A stretch of DNA of 64,000 nt from Lacrimispora xylanisolvens (GTDB lineage: Bacteria > Bacillota > Clostridia > Lachnospirales > Lachnospiraceae): contig CP070896.1 in assembly GCA_017084465.1 (NCBI GenBank), positions 62,001-126,000 on the forward strand. The letters are read 5' to 3'. The translations under genes were made by a program, and so were the position numbers. Positions within the stretch are counted from its first letter, which is position 1. Each line of letters starts with the position of its first letter. The notes beneath the pieces were generated by a model, which was not told the origin of the DNA, did no database searches, and saw only the letters and a program-made list of their open reading frames with translations. Positions 28,533 to 38,403 of this stretch are shown here, one piece after another.

Positions 28533-31500
28533 ATGAGTAAAAAGCTTATGGCGGTTTTACTGAGTATATGTTGTATTTTGCTTCAGGTGTCAACAGCCTT
28601 TGCACTGGAAGGAACGTGGCACGATCCTTATGGGTTAAATGATATTTATGAAATAGAACCTACGGAGCGATCACCAAGGAATCCGGCCGCAGGCCAGTCT
28701 GTGCGGATACACAGCACCACCTGGCCTGTGGAATTCGGACAAAAGGTTTGGATTTCCTACACTGTCAATGGTATCAAAAAGACGGATGTAGGGGCTGGCT
28801 GGTCTTATAACAGCGAAAATAATTCATACTGGGAGGCGAATTTAGGTTCCTTTGCAAAAGGGGATGTTGTGCAGTATACGGTTCATGCAGACGCAAACGA
28901 CAAAAACGCCAAAACCATTGGTCCCTTTACCTTTCACGTGACTGACTGGGAAAAGGTTAAATCCGTGTCTTTGAATTCCGATCATAACGGGACTGTGATT
29001 TTTGATGTGAAGGCTGATACGGGGAATTTCTCGCCCAAGCTGGCTCTTAGCTTTACGGACGAGGAAACAGTTCGTTTTCAGCTATCGCCAAGGGGAGACG
29101 GGAAATTTGCCTCCGGTATTTCCGGCTACACAGTAACAGAAGATGCTGAAAAAGTAGAAATAAAAACCGGAAAGCTGCGGCTCACCGTCACAAAGAATCC
29201 ATATGCTTTGGAGGTATACAGCTGCGAACAAAACAGGGTTTTGACCTCTAACGGAGGAACGGGCAAGGAGATGTCCTGGCTGACCGACGGAAAAGACGTG
29301 ATCGGGCAGTTCCGGGATGGGTATCTTTCTCCTTCCGATGAGCGTTTCTACGGTTTCGGAGAGCGTTACAACGGTACGGAAAAACGGGGGGGTGTAGTGG
29401 AAACCTACGTTTATAACCAGTATCAGAATCAGGGAAACAAGACCTATCTGGCGGTTCCATTTTTCGTTACCAGCAAAGGCTACGGAATTTATTTGAATAC
29501 TACCTGTTATTCCAGGTTCGATATGGCTGCCGCCAATAAGGACCGGTATGTGTTTGAAGCGGACACGGAACAGGTGGATTCCCCCTTGTTGGATTACTAT
29601 CTGATCAGTGCAGATACACCTGCGAAAGTGGTGGGAAAATATAATGCAATTTCCGGTATGCCCCAGGAGCTTCCCAAATGGGCCTTTGGCCTATGGATGT
29701 CTGCCAATGAATGGGACACCCAGTCAGAAGCGCTGGGAGCGATGAAACAGTCTAAAAATAACGACATTCCTGCCACGGTTTTGGTGCTGGAGCAGTGGAG
29801 CGATGAAAATACCTTTTACGTCTGGAATGATGCTTCCTATACTCCTGTTTCAGGCTCAGCTGCCCTTAAAAATTCGGATTTCACCTATGGGTCCAAATGG
29901 CCAAATCCAAAGTCCATGGCAGACACTCTTCACGAAAATGGTTTAAAACTGGTGCTGTGGCAGATTCCTGTTTTAAAATACACACCTTATGCCTATGCGC
30001 AGAAAGACAATGATGAGGCTTATATGCTCCAAAAGGGATATGCAGTTTCCGACGGTCATAACGGAGCCTACCGCATACCGGAATCAGGATGGTTCGGAAA
30101 CAGTCTGCTGCTGGATTTCACCAATCCTGAAGCAGTGGCATGGTGGATGAACAAGCGGGCATACCTTTTCAATGACATTAAGATAGATGGTGTAAAAACA
30201 GACGGCGGAGAGATGGTTTGGCGTAAGAATACTTCCTTTCATAACGGCGGCACGAACCTTTCCATGCGAAACGCATATCCCAACGCCTACATAAAGGGCT
30301 ATAACGACTTTGTTAAGAAAGAAACAGGAGAGGGGATCACCTTCAGCCGGTCTGGAACCTCAGGGGTTCAGACCACAGGGGTCTTTTGGGCAGGAGATCA
30401 GGCTTCCAGCTTTTCCGCTTTCCGGGAGGCTCTCAGTGCCGGTTTGAGTGCCGGAATTTCAGGAGTACCTTTCTGGAGCTGGGATCTGGCCGGGTTTACG
30501 GGGAATTTCCCTTCTGCAGAGCTTTATAAGCGCAGTACTCAAATGGCTGCTTTTTCTCCGATTATGCAGTTCCACTCTGAGAAATCCAATCCTTCTCCCA
30601 GTGAGGAACGCTCTCCCTGGAACGTTCAGAGCCGTACGGGTGACAGCAGTATCATCCCTATGTTCCGCAAATACACCAACACCCGCATGAATTTGCTGCC
30701 CTATATTTTCAGTGAGGCGCAAAACAGTGCGCATACGGGAACTCCTATGATGAGGGCCATGTTCTTGGACAATCCGAAGGATACCAATACCTATGATCTG
30801 GAAGAGCAGTATATGTTTGGCTCAAGCCTTTTGGTGGCTCCTGTTGTCCAGGAGGGACAGACAGTAAAAAGCGTATACTTACCCGAAGGGGAATGGATTG
30901 ATTTCTGGTACAACGCCATGACTCCGGGTGGGGTGACGAAAGACTATTATGCAGATGTGAACTCGATTCCGGTCTACGTGAAGTCCGGCAGTATTCTGCC
31001 CCTTAATTTAAATAAAAACTATGAAATGGGCGGCTCCATCGGCAATGATATGGAACATTACGAAAACCTTACCTTCCGTATCTATCCGGAAGGAGAAAGC
31101 ACTTATACGTTATCACACAGTGACCGGAGTACTATGACCGTCCGGGCAGCCGAGAATTTTGCGGCAGGCACGGTTACCGTTGATTTACCGGCCAGCCAGA
31201 TTCCTATCACTACCCAGATTTTTGGAACCAGACCCCGCGGAGTCAATGGAAATGGTCAGGCATTACAGGAAATGAATACTCTGGATAGCTTTATAAAAGC
31301 CCAGAGCGGATACTACTATAGCCAAAACGAAAAGCTTACCTATATCAAAACCCTTCCAGGTTCTGCGGAAAAGATCGAAGTGAAGGTTGTAAACAAGGCC
31401 CCTTATGAAGCGGAACACGCATCCCTGAATCATGTTTCAACCAGCTCAGAGAAAAGCGGTTATTATGGGGACGGGTTTGTGGAGCAGTTTGCAGAGAATG

Positions 31501-31772
31501 GTGACTGGGTGGAATTTGAGGTATATTCAAAAGAAAAACGCACGGCTTCCCTGTCAGTCCGTTACTCTGCGGGAATGGCCGCAGCACAGCGGACGGTAAC
31601 GGTTAACGGGGAAAAGACCGGAACTTTGGCACTGCCTGCAACTTCTGGCTGGAACACCTGGAATACTGCAGACATTCCCATAAACTTAAACAGTGGCAGA
31701 AATACCATACGGATTTCCTATGAAAACGGGGATTTCGTCGGTATTAATCTGGACTGTATTCTGGTTAAATAA
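28533..31772 (+). CDS. Secreted GH31 isomaltosyltransferase-like enzyme (CtsY-like)
   Basis: 1079 residues. A signal peptide (KLMAVLLSICCILLQVSTAFA) is followed by an Ig-like domain (to ~130), the N-terminal GH31 beta-sandwich, and the catalytic barrel with nucleophile Asp in IDGVKTDGGE (~555) and acid/base Asp in FWAGDQASS (~620). The C-terminal ~125 residues (YEAEHASLNHVS...) are a CBM35-type module. Length and domain order match 3-alpha-isomaltosyltransferase CtsY of the cycloalternan pathway (about 1093 residues in Bacillus globisporus), which transfers isomaltosyl units to form alpha-1,3 links and closes the ring. Assignment rests on size, domains and the adjacent CtsZ-like gene, not on a search. 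Confidence 0.8.
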   Translation: MSKKLMAVLLSICCILLQVSTAFALEGTWHDPYGLNDIYEIEPTERSPRNPAAGQSVRIHSTTWPVEFGQKVWISYTVNGIKKTDVGAGWSYNSENNSYWEANLGSFAKGDVVQYTVHADANDKNAKTIGPFTFHVTDWEKVKSVSLNSDHNGTVIFDVKADTGNFSPKLALSFTDEETVRFQLSPRGDGKFASGISGYTVTEDAEKVEIKTGKLRLTVTKNPYALEVYSCEQNRVLTSNGGTGKEMSWLTDGKDVIGQFRDGYLSPSDERFYGFGERYNGTEKRGGVVETYVYNQYQNQGNKTYLAVPFFVTSKGYGIYLNTTCYSRFDMAAANKDRYVFEADTEQVDSPLLDYYLISADTPAKVVGKYNAISGMPQELPKWAFGLWMSANEWDTQSEALGAMKQSKNNDIPATVLVLEQWSDENTFYVWNDASYTPVSGSAALKNSDFTYGSKWPNPKSMADTLHENGLKLVLWQIPVLKYTPYAYAQKDNDEAYMLQKGYAVSDGHNGAYRIPESGWFGNSLLLDFTNPEAVAWWMNKRAYLFNDIKIDGVKTDGGEMVWRKNTSFHNGGTNLSMRNAYPNAYIKGYNDFVKKETGEGITFSRSGTSGVQTTGVFWAGDQASSFSAFREALSAGLSAGISGVPFWSWDLAGFTGNFPSAELYKRSTQMAAFSPIMQFHSEKSNPSPSEERSPWNVQSRTGDSSIIPMFRKYTNTRMNLLPYIFSEAQNSAHTGTPMMRAMFLDNPKDTNTYDLEEQYMFGSSLLVAPVVQEGQTVKSVYLPEGEWIDFWYNAMTPGGVTKDYYADVNSIPVYVKSGSILPLNLNKNYEMGGSIGNDMEHYENLTFRIYPEGESTYTLSHSDRSTMTVRAAENFAAGTVTVDLPASQIPITTQIFGTRPRGVNGNGQALQEMNTLDSFIKAQSGYYYSQNEKLTYIKTLPGSAEKIEVKVVNKAPYEAEHASLNHVSTSSEKSGYYGDGFVEQFAENGDWVEFEVYSKEKRTASLSVRYSAGMAAAQRTVTVNGEKTGTLALPATSGWNTWNTADIPINLNSGRNTIRISYENGDFVGINLDCILVK

Positions 31773-31783
31773 GGGGGAGCAGT

Positions 31784-34700
31784 ATGAAACAGATAAAACG
31801 TTTTCTATCATTAAGTTTAGTATTTGCCTTATTATTTACCGCCTTATGGCCGGCCGCCCAGCCGGTGACGGCCAGGGCGGCAGTATCTGCTTTAGGCAAT
31901 GTCATTGGCGCACAGGTAAATGGAAGCACGCTGGTCCTTACTGTGGACAGCGGTTCCTCCTCGGCGGACAAATTAACGCTGGAGGTTTGTGATGAAGACA
32001 TTCTGCGGGTAAACTACCAGCCTGACGGAGCCCCTTCCAGTAAACAAACCCCCATCATTGATCCTGATCTGAAATGGGACGCAAGTGCTGCTGTCATCAA
32101 TACGTCTTCCGATCCCATAACTATAAAGACGGACGAAATGCAGGTAGAAATCAACAAAAAGCCCTGCCGTATGACGGTTAAAAAGGCCGATGGGACTACC
32201 CTTTTTTGGGAACCTCAAAGCGGAGGCGTTTCCCAAGGAAGCGTTCGTTTTGTCCGTCAGGATTCTTCCAACCTATATGGAATTCATAGCTTTGACTGTT
32301 TTGAAGAAAATGGCAATCTGCTTCGTAATGACAATTCGAAGGCGGCCAGGGCAGGCCAGCAGGGGAATTCAGGCGGCCCCTTCCTCTGGTCCACAGCAGG
32401 CTATGGTCTGTTAGTAGATTCGGACGGCGGCTATCCCTATACCAATTCCAAGGATAAGAAAATGGAATTTTACTATGGAGGAACTCCGGAGGAAGGTCGC
32501 AGATATGAAAAAAACAACCTGGAATATTACATTTTGCTGGGAGAGCCCAAAGAGATTATGAAAGGTTATTCCAAGATTACCGGAACCTCTCCCATGCTTC
32601 CCAAGTGGGCACAGGGATTTTCCAACTTTGAGTGGGGTATCAATGAGAAGGAAATGATGGAAATGGTTGATACCTACCGGGCAAAGAACATTCCCCTGGA
32701 CAGCTATGCTTTTGACTATGACTGGAAGCTTTACGGGCAGGACAACTATGGGGAATTTAAATGGAACACAGGGAATTTTCCTTCTGCCGGAAGCGGAGCC
32801 TTAAAAAACATAATGGATGCAAAGGGAGTGAAAATGATCGGCATTACCAAGCCGCGAATTGTAACAAAAATAAACGGCGGAAAAGCTACCGTCCAGGGCC
32901 AGGAGGCAGAAAAGAACGGGTATTTCTATCCGGGGCACAATGAATACGTGGATTATTTCTATCCAGTTACCGTACGCAGCATTGATCCTTACAAACCCGG
33001 TGAGCGGGCCTGGTGGTGGAACAACTCCATTGACGCATTTAACAAGGGTATTGTGGGCTGGTGGAATGATGAAACCGATAAGGTTTCATCTAATGGGGCT
33101 GAGTACTGGTTCGGAAACTTTAATACTCTTCATCTTGCCCAGTCCGTTTATGAGGGACAGCGGGAATATACCAAGGATAAGGTACGTGTTTGGCAGACAG
33201 GCAGAAACTACTATCCGGGTACCCAGCGCTATGCCACCAGCATATGGTCGGGAGACGTTGGCGCCCAGTTTTACAAAGGGGAGCGGGTTAACTGGGCCGC
33301 CGGCTTAAACGAACAGAAGGCAGCCATGCTCTCTACCATAAACAACGGACAGCCTAAATGGGGTTCAGATGGCGGTGGTTTTAATCAAAATTCCGGACAT
33401 ATTGAAAACCCTAGTCCAGAGCTTTACACCCGTTGGCTCCAGTTTGAATCCGTTGTGCCTGTTTTCCGGGTGCACGGCAACGTAAACCAGCAGCGCCAGC
33501 CCTGGTTTTACGGCTATACGGCAGAAGAAAATGTAAAATCAGCCATTCATTTACGCTATTCTCTGCTGCCTTACTTCTATTCCTATGAAAGAGAGACATA
33601 TGAAAGCGGTCTGGGTCTGGTACGCCCGCTGCTGTTTGACTATCCCAAAGATGACAAAGTAAAGGATTACTCCGATGCATGGATGGTGGGTGACTGGCTA
33701 CTTACGGCTCCGGTTACCGAGCGGGGGCAGTCCTGCAAGTGGATTTACCTCCCAGAGGGGAAATGGATTGATTACAACAGGGGAACTACTTATCATGGCG
33801 GTCAGTATATTCCATACAGCCTGGATACCCAGTCCTGGTCCGATCTGCCTCTTTTTGTGAAGGAAGGAGCCATTATCCCTTCACAGGATGTACAGGATTA
33901 TGTGGGACAGAAGAAAACGGAGCGGGTTTTCGTAGATATATTCCCCTCTCCCCAGAAGACGGAATTCCGGTATTATGATGACGATGGCCTTACTTATGAC
34001 TACGAAAGCGGAAAATATTTCTCCCAGACCATATCCAGCCAGGATAATTCCGGCCAGATTCAGGTTGGCATATCCGCCAAATCCGGAAGCTACGCAAACG
34101 GTGTGGATTACTATTATCTGGCTGTACATGGCAATGCTGCCGGACAGGTGACGAAAAATGCTGCCCAGTTGCAGGAATACGCCGACTTAAATGCCCTTAT
34201 TTCCGCTAACGGCGGGGGATTTGCAAAATCCAGGGACATTTACGGGGAAGTTACTTATATTAAAACCCAGGCAGGTCTCTTAAATACAGAGACACTGGTT
34301 TTATCAGGCAACACACCAGTCTCTCTTCCTAATCAGAAATACGAGGCAGAATATGCTTCTCTTTCCGGTAAAGCAGTGGCAGACCAGCCGAAGGTAAGCA
34401 AGGATCACGCAGGATTTTCCGGTACTGGTTTTGTAAATGGTATGGAAAGATCCCAGGCAGCAGTAACATTTTATGCCAAGGCTGCAAATCCGGGGGATTA
34501 TGAGGTGACCCTGCGTTGCGCAAACGGTGCAAAGACTGCAAAAACCTTATCCGCATACGTCAACGGCACATACTGCGGCCAGGCGGACATCGCTTCTACC
34601 GGAAGTTTTGATTCCTGGGAAGATGTGAAAGTTCTCCTTCCACTTACTGCGGGCAGCAACAGCATTACCTTCAAATACAATCCTGATGCAGGGGATACAG

Positions 34701-35614
34701 GCTTTGTAAATATTGATTACCTGGCGGTTCCCTTTGAGCCGGGACGCATAGTAGTAGAAGCGGAAAATTCCCCTCTTTACGGGACTGCAAAGACAAACCA
34801 GAATCATTGGTTCTACAGCGGCAGCGGTTTTGTGGATTCTATGGGTTCCCAGAATGCGGAAGTGGCTTTTGAGGTCGATGCAAAGCAGGGAGGGACCTAT
34901 CATGCAGATTTCCGTTACAGCAACGGGAACCCAGGTACAAAGGATTTAAATTTATATGTAAATGGAACCTATGCAGGCAACCTGAAATTTGCCGGTGTAG
35001 ACGGAAGCTGGAACAGCTGGCAGACCGTAAGTACAAATCTGGCGCTTTCCCAGGGAAGAAACCGAATTTCTCTTCGCTATGATGCAGGTAATACCGGCAA
35101 CATCAACCTTGACAAGTTGACCCTGTCCACCTCCGATTCCGGCGCTTATCCGGAAAATCTTCTGGACAATGGTGATTTCGAACGTCCCGATCCCTATCCC
35201 TCCAACTGGACGGAGTGGCATCCGAACGGCCAGGCTCTAGCTTATGGTGTTGATTCCGGGTCCGGCATGAATCCGCCGGAATCTCCGCTGAAAGGCGAAA
35301 GACGGGCATATTTTTACAATGCATCCGCTTATAAGCAAAGCATTCACCAGAAGCTTAAGGTGGAAAAAGGAAGCTATCGGGTAGAAGCCTTTGTAAAGGT
35401 GGAAAATACATCTCCGGACGTGGGACGCATGGAGATCACAAGCTACGGCGGCAATGAGGTTTATGTGGATATGCCGAAGTCTGGCAGCGGGTGGCACAGA
35501 ATAGAAGCCGGCAACGTTCAGGTTACAAGTGGTACCATTGACGTTGGATTCTATTGTTCTTCCAATGGCAGTACCACGGTACACATTGATGATGTAAGGC
35601 TGTATAAAAATTAA
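31784..35614 (+). CDS. Secreted GH31 6-alpha-glucosyltransferase-like enzyme (CtsZ-like)
   Basis: 1276 residues with signal peptide (FLSLSLVFALLFTALWPAA). GH31 catalytic motifs are GIVGWWNDETDK (nucleophile Asp ~430) and IWSGDVGAQF (acid/base Asp ~489). The C-terminus carries two CBM35-type modules (starting at YEAEYASLSGK and VVEAENSPLYGT) and a last jelly-roll module (ENLLDNGDFERPDPYPSNW...) like CBM4/9/61. Size and layout match 6-alpha-glucosyltransferase CtsZ (about 1284 residues), which adds alpha-1,6 glucose to the ends of starch-type chains to supply CtsY. It starts 11 bases after the CtsY-like gene with a GGGGGAG ribosome site. Confidence 0.82.
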   Translation: MKQIKRFLSLSLVFALLFTALWPAAQPVTARAAVSALGNVIGAQVNGSTLVLTVDSGSSSADKLTLEVCDEDILRVNYQPDGAPSSKQTPIIDPDLKWDASAAVINTSSDPITIKTDEMQVEINKKPCRMTVKKADGTTLFWEPQSGGVSQGSVRFVRQDSSNLYGIHSFDCFEENGNLLRNDNSKAARAGQQGNSGGPFLWSTAGYGLLVDSDGGYPYTNSKDKKMEFYYGGTPEEGRRYEKNNLEYYILLGEPKEIMKGYSKITGTSPMLPKWAQGFSNFEWGINEKEMMEMVDTYRAKNIPLDSYAFDYDWKLYGQDNYGEFKWNTGNFPSAGSGALKNIMDAKGVKMIGITKPRIVTKINGGKATVQGQEAEKNGYFYPGHNEYVDYFYPVTVRSIDPYKPGERAWWWNNSIDAFNKGIVGWWNDETDKVSSNGAEYWFGNFNTLHLAQSVYEGQREYTKDKVRVWQTGRNYYPGTQRYATSIWSGDVGAQFYKGERVNWAAGLNEQKAAMLSTINNGQPKWGSDGGGFNQNSGHIENPSPELYTRWLQFESVVPVFRVHGNVNQQRQPWFYGYTAEENVKSAIHLRYSLLPYFYSYERETYESGLGLVRPLLFDYPKDDKVKDYSDAWMVGDWLLTAPVTERGQSCKWIYLPEGKWIDYNRGTTYHGGQYIPYSLDTQSWSDLPLFVKEGAIIPSQDVQDYVGQKKTERVFVDIFPSPQKTEFRYYDDDGLTYDYESGKYFSQTISSQDNSGQIQVGISAKSGSYANGVDYYYLAVHGNAAGQVTKNAAQLQEYADLNALISANGGGFAKSRDIYGEVTYIKTQAGLLNTETLVLSGNTPVSLPNQKYEAEYASLSGKAVADQPKVSKDHAGFSGTGFVNGMERSQAAVTFYAKAANPGDYEVTLRCANGAKTAKTLSAYVNGTYCGQADIASTGSFDSWEDVKVLLPLTAGSNSITFKYNPDAGDTGFVNIDYLAVPFEPGRIVVEAENSPLYGTAKTNQNHWFYSGSGFVDSMGSQNAEVAFEVDAKQGGTYHADFRYSNGNPGTKDLNLYVNGTYAGNLKFAGVDGSWNSWQTVSTNLALSQGRNRISLRYDAGNTGNINLDKLTLSTSDSGAYPENLLDNGDFERPDPYPSNWTEWHPNGQALAYGVDSGSGMNPPESPLKGERRAYFYNASAYKQSIHQKLKVEKGSYRVEAFVKVENTSPDVGRMEITSYGGNEVYVDMPKSGSGWHRIEAGNVQVTSGTIDVGFYCSSNGSTTVHIDDVRLYKN

Positions 35615-35626
35615 CAATCAGTAGCG

Positions 35627-35671
35627 GCGGCACATGAGGAAGGTCTTGGGAAAAGACTTCTGATGTGCCGC
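35627..35671 (+). terminator. Strong hairpin after the CtsZ-like gene
   Basis: GCGGCACAT pairs with ATGTGCCGC, and an inner GAAGGTCTT/AAGACTTC stem extends it. No T run follows, so it may be a partial terminator or an RNA-stability/processing element that lowers pgm expression relative to the secreted enzymes. Confidence 0.5.
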
Positions 35672-35717
35672 TGGCATTGTAAGCATGTGAGATTGAAATA
35701 ACAATTTGGAGGGTGAA

Positions 35718-36368
35718 ATGGAGAATTCGAATTTGATAAAAGCGGTTATCTTTGATCTGGATGGCGTAATCATTTCCACGGATGAATACCACTACCTTGC
35801 CTGGAAACGTCTGGCTGATGAAACAGGACTATATTTTGACCGAAATATGAATTCTGCCCTGCGGGGGGTCAGCCGCTTGGAAAGCTTAAACATTATATTA
35901 TCCCGCCAGGGCCGTCAGATGTCCGAGACGGATAAATTACAGCTGACGGATAAGAAAAACAGCTACTATAAAGAATATCTGGAACATTTAAGCTCCGCTT
36001 CCCTTACAGAGGATACGGCAAATGCCTTAACTAGTCTCCGTAAGCATGGATACTTGTTAGCCATTGGATCTTCCAGCAAAAATGCACGGCTGATTCTGGA
36101 TCGGATTGGCTGCGGCACTTATTTTGATGTGGTTGTGGATGGCAATGATATCAAACGCTCCAAACCGGACCCGGAGGTGTTTGAGCTGGCAGCAAAGCGT
36201 CTGGGGATTTTTCCTGAGAATTGTATCGTGGTGGAAGATTCTGAGGCCGGAATTGAAGCGGCGGTTGCCTGCGGAATGAGGGCGGCAGCAGTAGGGTATG
36301 CGGCAAAGATAAGGTGCGGGGATTGGAATTTTGACAAGCTGTCAGAATTTGCAAAGAAAGTAGTGTGA
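35718..36368 (+). CDS. pgmB: Beta-phosphoglucomutase
   Basis: About 216 residues. HAD motif I FDLDGVIISTDEYHYLAWKRLADE, with the second Asp and the beta-PGM-specific DEYHYxAWK cap residues, then RGVSRLESL, SSSKNA (motif II), KPDPEVFELAAKRLG and VVEDSEAGIEAA. It converts beta-glucose 1-phosphate to glucose 6-phosphate, exactly the product expected from an inverting GH65 phosphorylase, which ties the two genes functionally. ATG 35718 follows GGAGG; the earlier in-frame TTG at 35706 overlaps that site. Confidence 0.9.
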   Translation: MENSNLIKAVIFDLDGVIISTDEYHYLAWKRLADETGLYFDRNMNSALRGVSRLESLNIILSRQGRQMSETDKLQLTDKKNSYYKEYLEHLSSASLTEDTANALTSLRKHGYLLAIGSSSKNARLILDRIGCGTYFDVVVDGNDIKRSKPDPEVFELAAKRLGIFPENCIVVEDSEAGIEAAVACGMRAAAVGYAAKIRCGDWNFDKLSEFAKKVV

Positions 36369-36644
36369 AGGATGGAAAGGCAATACCAATAATTCTGAAT
36401 TGATTGCAGTGAATGATGATGAAATACAATAGAAACCGACGATACAAATATGGTTGTTTCAGGCTACGTAGACATTAAAAGCCCCATATGGTATAATAAG
36501 GAAATCCAAATGGTCCTTTCTGGTAATTTTTTCGGATGATCCGAAGAATACTACCTGAATATACAGAACCTTCAGGAGAACTGGACCCCGGCTGAATTTC
36601 TACATGCCGTTACCAGAAATATATTGAAAAAGAGGCGATTAACA
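36369..36644 (+). promoter_or_regulatory. pepT upstream region with promoter
   Basis: No gene is supported. TAGACA (36469-36474) and TATAAT (36492-36497) are 17 bases apart, and TGG before TATAAT gives an extended -10. The short ORF pieces here have no recognisable product. AGAGG at 36630-36634 is the pepT ribosome site. Confidence 0.6.
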
Positions 36645-37871
36645 ATGTCTGAAGTGATCAATCATTTTTTAAAATATGTATCCTATGATACCCAGTCAAA
36701 GGATGAGGTTGACGCTGTTCCAAGTACTTCAAAGCAGCGGATACTTGCAGAAGAACTGGTGAAAGAACTGCAGGCCATGAAGGCTGCAGATGTAAGAATT
36801 GACGAGCACAGCTATGTTTATGCTACCATTCCGGCTACCATGGACAAAGCAGTCCCTGTACTGGGATTTATCGCTCACATGGATACCTCTCCAGCCTACT
36901 CCGGTGCAGGTGTAAAGCCGCAGATCGTAAAGAATTACGATGGTAAGGATATTCTGATGAATGCGGATACAGGACTTACCATGAGCCCGGTAGATTTTCC
37001 GGATTTATTAAAATATATCGGACAGGATATTATAACTACAGATGGGACAACCCTGTTAGGTGCAGATGACAAGGCAGGTGTGGCTGAGATCATGGCTATG
37101 GCGGAATACTTACTTGCCCATCCGGAGATTCCTCACGGAACTATCCGAATCGGATTCACACCGGATGAAGAAGTAGGCAGAGGGGCAGATTTCTTTGATG
37201 TAAAAGGATTTGCGGCCGATGTTGCTTATACCGTGGACGGCGGTGGGTTAGGAGAGCTGGAGTACGAAAATTTTAATGCTGCCTCTGCCAGAGTTTTAAT
37301 CCACGGATCCAGCATCCACCCCGGCTCTTCCAAAGGAAGAATGAGAAATGCACTTTTAATGGGAATGGAATTTCATAACATGCTCCCAGCTGCTGAAAAC
37401 CCTATGTATACGGAAGGGTACGAAGGATTCTACCACCTGGATTCCATGACCGGAAGCGTGGAGGAAGCCAGACTGGATTATATTATCCGTGATCACAGCA
37501 AAAAGAAGTTTGAAGAAAAGAAAGAATTTATGACCCGTGTGGCAGATTATTTAAATCACAGATATCAAAGCGGGACAGTAGAGCTGATCTTAAAAGACAG
37601 CTATTTTAACATGAAGGAAAAAATAGAACCACATATGTACCTGATTGATATTGCAAAGACGGCAATGGAAGATCTGGGAATTGAGCCGCTTGTTACTCCG
37701 ATCAGAGGTGGTACAGACGGAGCACGCTTATCCTACGAAGGACTTCCCTGTCCAAACCTTTGCACCGGCGGTTACAATTATCATGGAAAATTTGAATTTA
37801 TCCCGGTTCAGTCCATGGAAAAGGTTGTGAAGCTGCTTCTTAAAATTGTTGAAAAGTTTGCTGAAAAGTAA
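36645..37871 (+). CDS. pepT: Peptidase T (tripeptidase)
   Basis: About 408 residues, family M20B zinc aminotripeptidase. Metal-binding motifs are [11 protein letters not shown] (His, Asp), [13 protein letters not shown] (Asp), [12 protein letters not shown] (Glu catalytic) and [19 protein letters not shown]-terminal [26 protein letters not shown] is conserved. It removes N-terminal residues from tripeptides in the cytoplasm. ATG 36645 is favoured over the TTG at 36624. Monocistronic, ended by a strong terminator. Confidence 0.94.
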   Translation: MSEVINHFLKYVSYDTQSKDEVDAVPSTSKQRILAEELVKELQAMKAADVRIDEHSYVYATIPATMDKAVPVLGFIAHMDTSPAYSGAGVKPQIVKNYDGKDILMNADTGLTMSPVDFPDLLKYIGQDIITTDGTTLLGADDKAGVAEIMAMAEYLLAHPEIPHGTIRIGFTPDEEVGRGADFFDVKGFAADVAYTVDGGGLGELEYENFNAASARVLIHGSSIHPGSSKGRMRNALLMGMEFHNMLPAAENPMYTEGYEGFYHLDSMTGSVEEARLDYIIRDHSKKKFEEKKEFMTRVADYLNHRYQSGTVELILKDSYFNMKEKIEPHMYLIDIAKTAMEDLGIEPLVTPIRGGTDGARLSYEGLPCPNLCTGGYNYHGKFEFIPVQSMEKVVKLLLKIVEKFAEK

Positions 37872-37891
37872 TTTTATAGAATAAAACTTAA

Positions 37892-37948
37892 AACGTCCGG
37901 AATTGGTTTTGATGGTATACTGTCAAAACCAATTCCGGACGTTTTTTT
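37892..37948. terminator. Bidirectional terminator between pepT and sufU
   Basis: A perfect 21-base stem (37892-37912 with 37923-37943, core GTCCGGAATTGGTTTTG) has a 10-base loop and is followed by seven T at 37942-37948. The opposite strand ends the suf operon through a short T tract. Confidence 0.9.
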
Positions 37949-37962
37949 GCTGTATTATTCGT

Positions 37963-38403
37963 TTATTTTGCGGTTTCCGGTTCTTCAAGGATTCCCATTA
38001 ATGTATGCCAGGGAAGGACAGCGCATTTAACTCTGCCCGGCATATGGGAGATTCCCTTCAGGGCAATCGCATCCTCAAGTGAATCCAGCTGTTCCTCATC
38101 TGATATTTCTCCTTTAATCATTCCCAGAAAGGTTTGAAGAATATTCTGGGCCTCCTCAACCGGTTTTCCAAGAATGAGGTCAATCATTAGTGACGCGGAC
38201 GCCTGGGAAATGGCACAGCCTTCTCCGGTAAATCCGGCATCTTCAATGATTCCGTCTTTCACTCGCAGTTCCAGAACAATGTCATCACCGCAGCTGGGAT
38301 TGACTCCTTCCAGACTGGCTGTTGCCTCTGATACCTTGTGACGGTTTTGACTGGAACGGCTGTTTTCCACAATAATCTGATTGTACAAAGCATTAAGCTC
38401 CAT
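37963..38403 (-). CDS. sufU: SufU Fe-S scaffold/sulfurtransferase
   Basis: 146 residues. Three conserved cysteines are in NPSCGDD, GEGCAIS and RVKCAVLPW, with the Asp of CGDD completing the zinc site. SufU accepts sulfur from SufS by zinc-ligand exchange in Gram-positive bacteria. It overlaps sufS by 11 bases and is last in the suf operon. Confidence 0.93.
   Translation of the reverse strand: MELNALYNQIIVENSRSSQNRHKVSEATASLEGVNPSCGDDIVLELRVKDGIIEDAGFTGEGCAISQASASLMIDLILGKPVEEAQNILQTFLGMIKGEISDEEQLDSLEDAIALKGISHMPGRVKCAVLPWHTLMGILEEPETAK

Noticed and set aside
31693..31992. 99-codon plus-strand ORF across the CtsY-CtsZ junction
   Set aside because: Shadow frame of two well supported genes; no motif.
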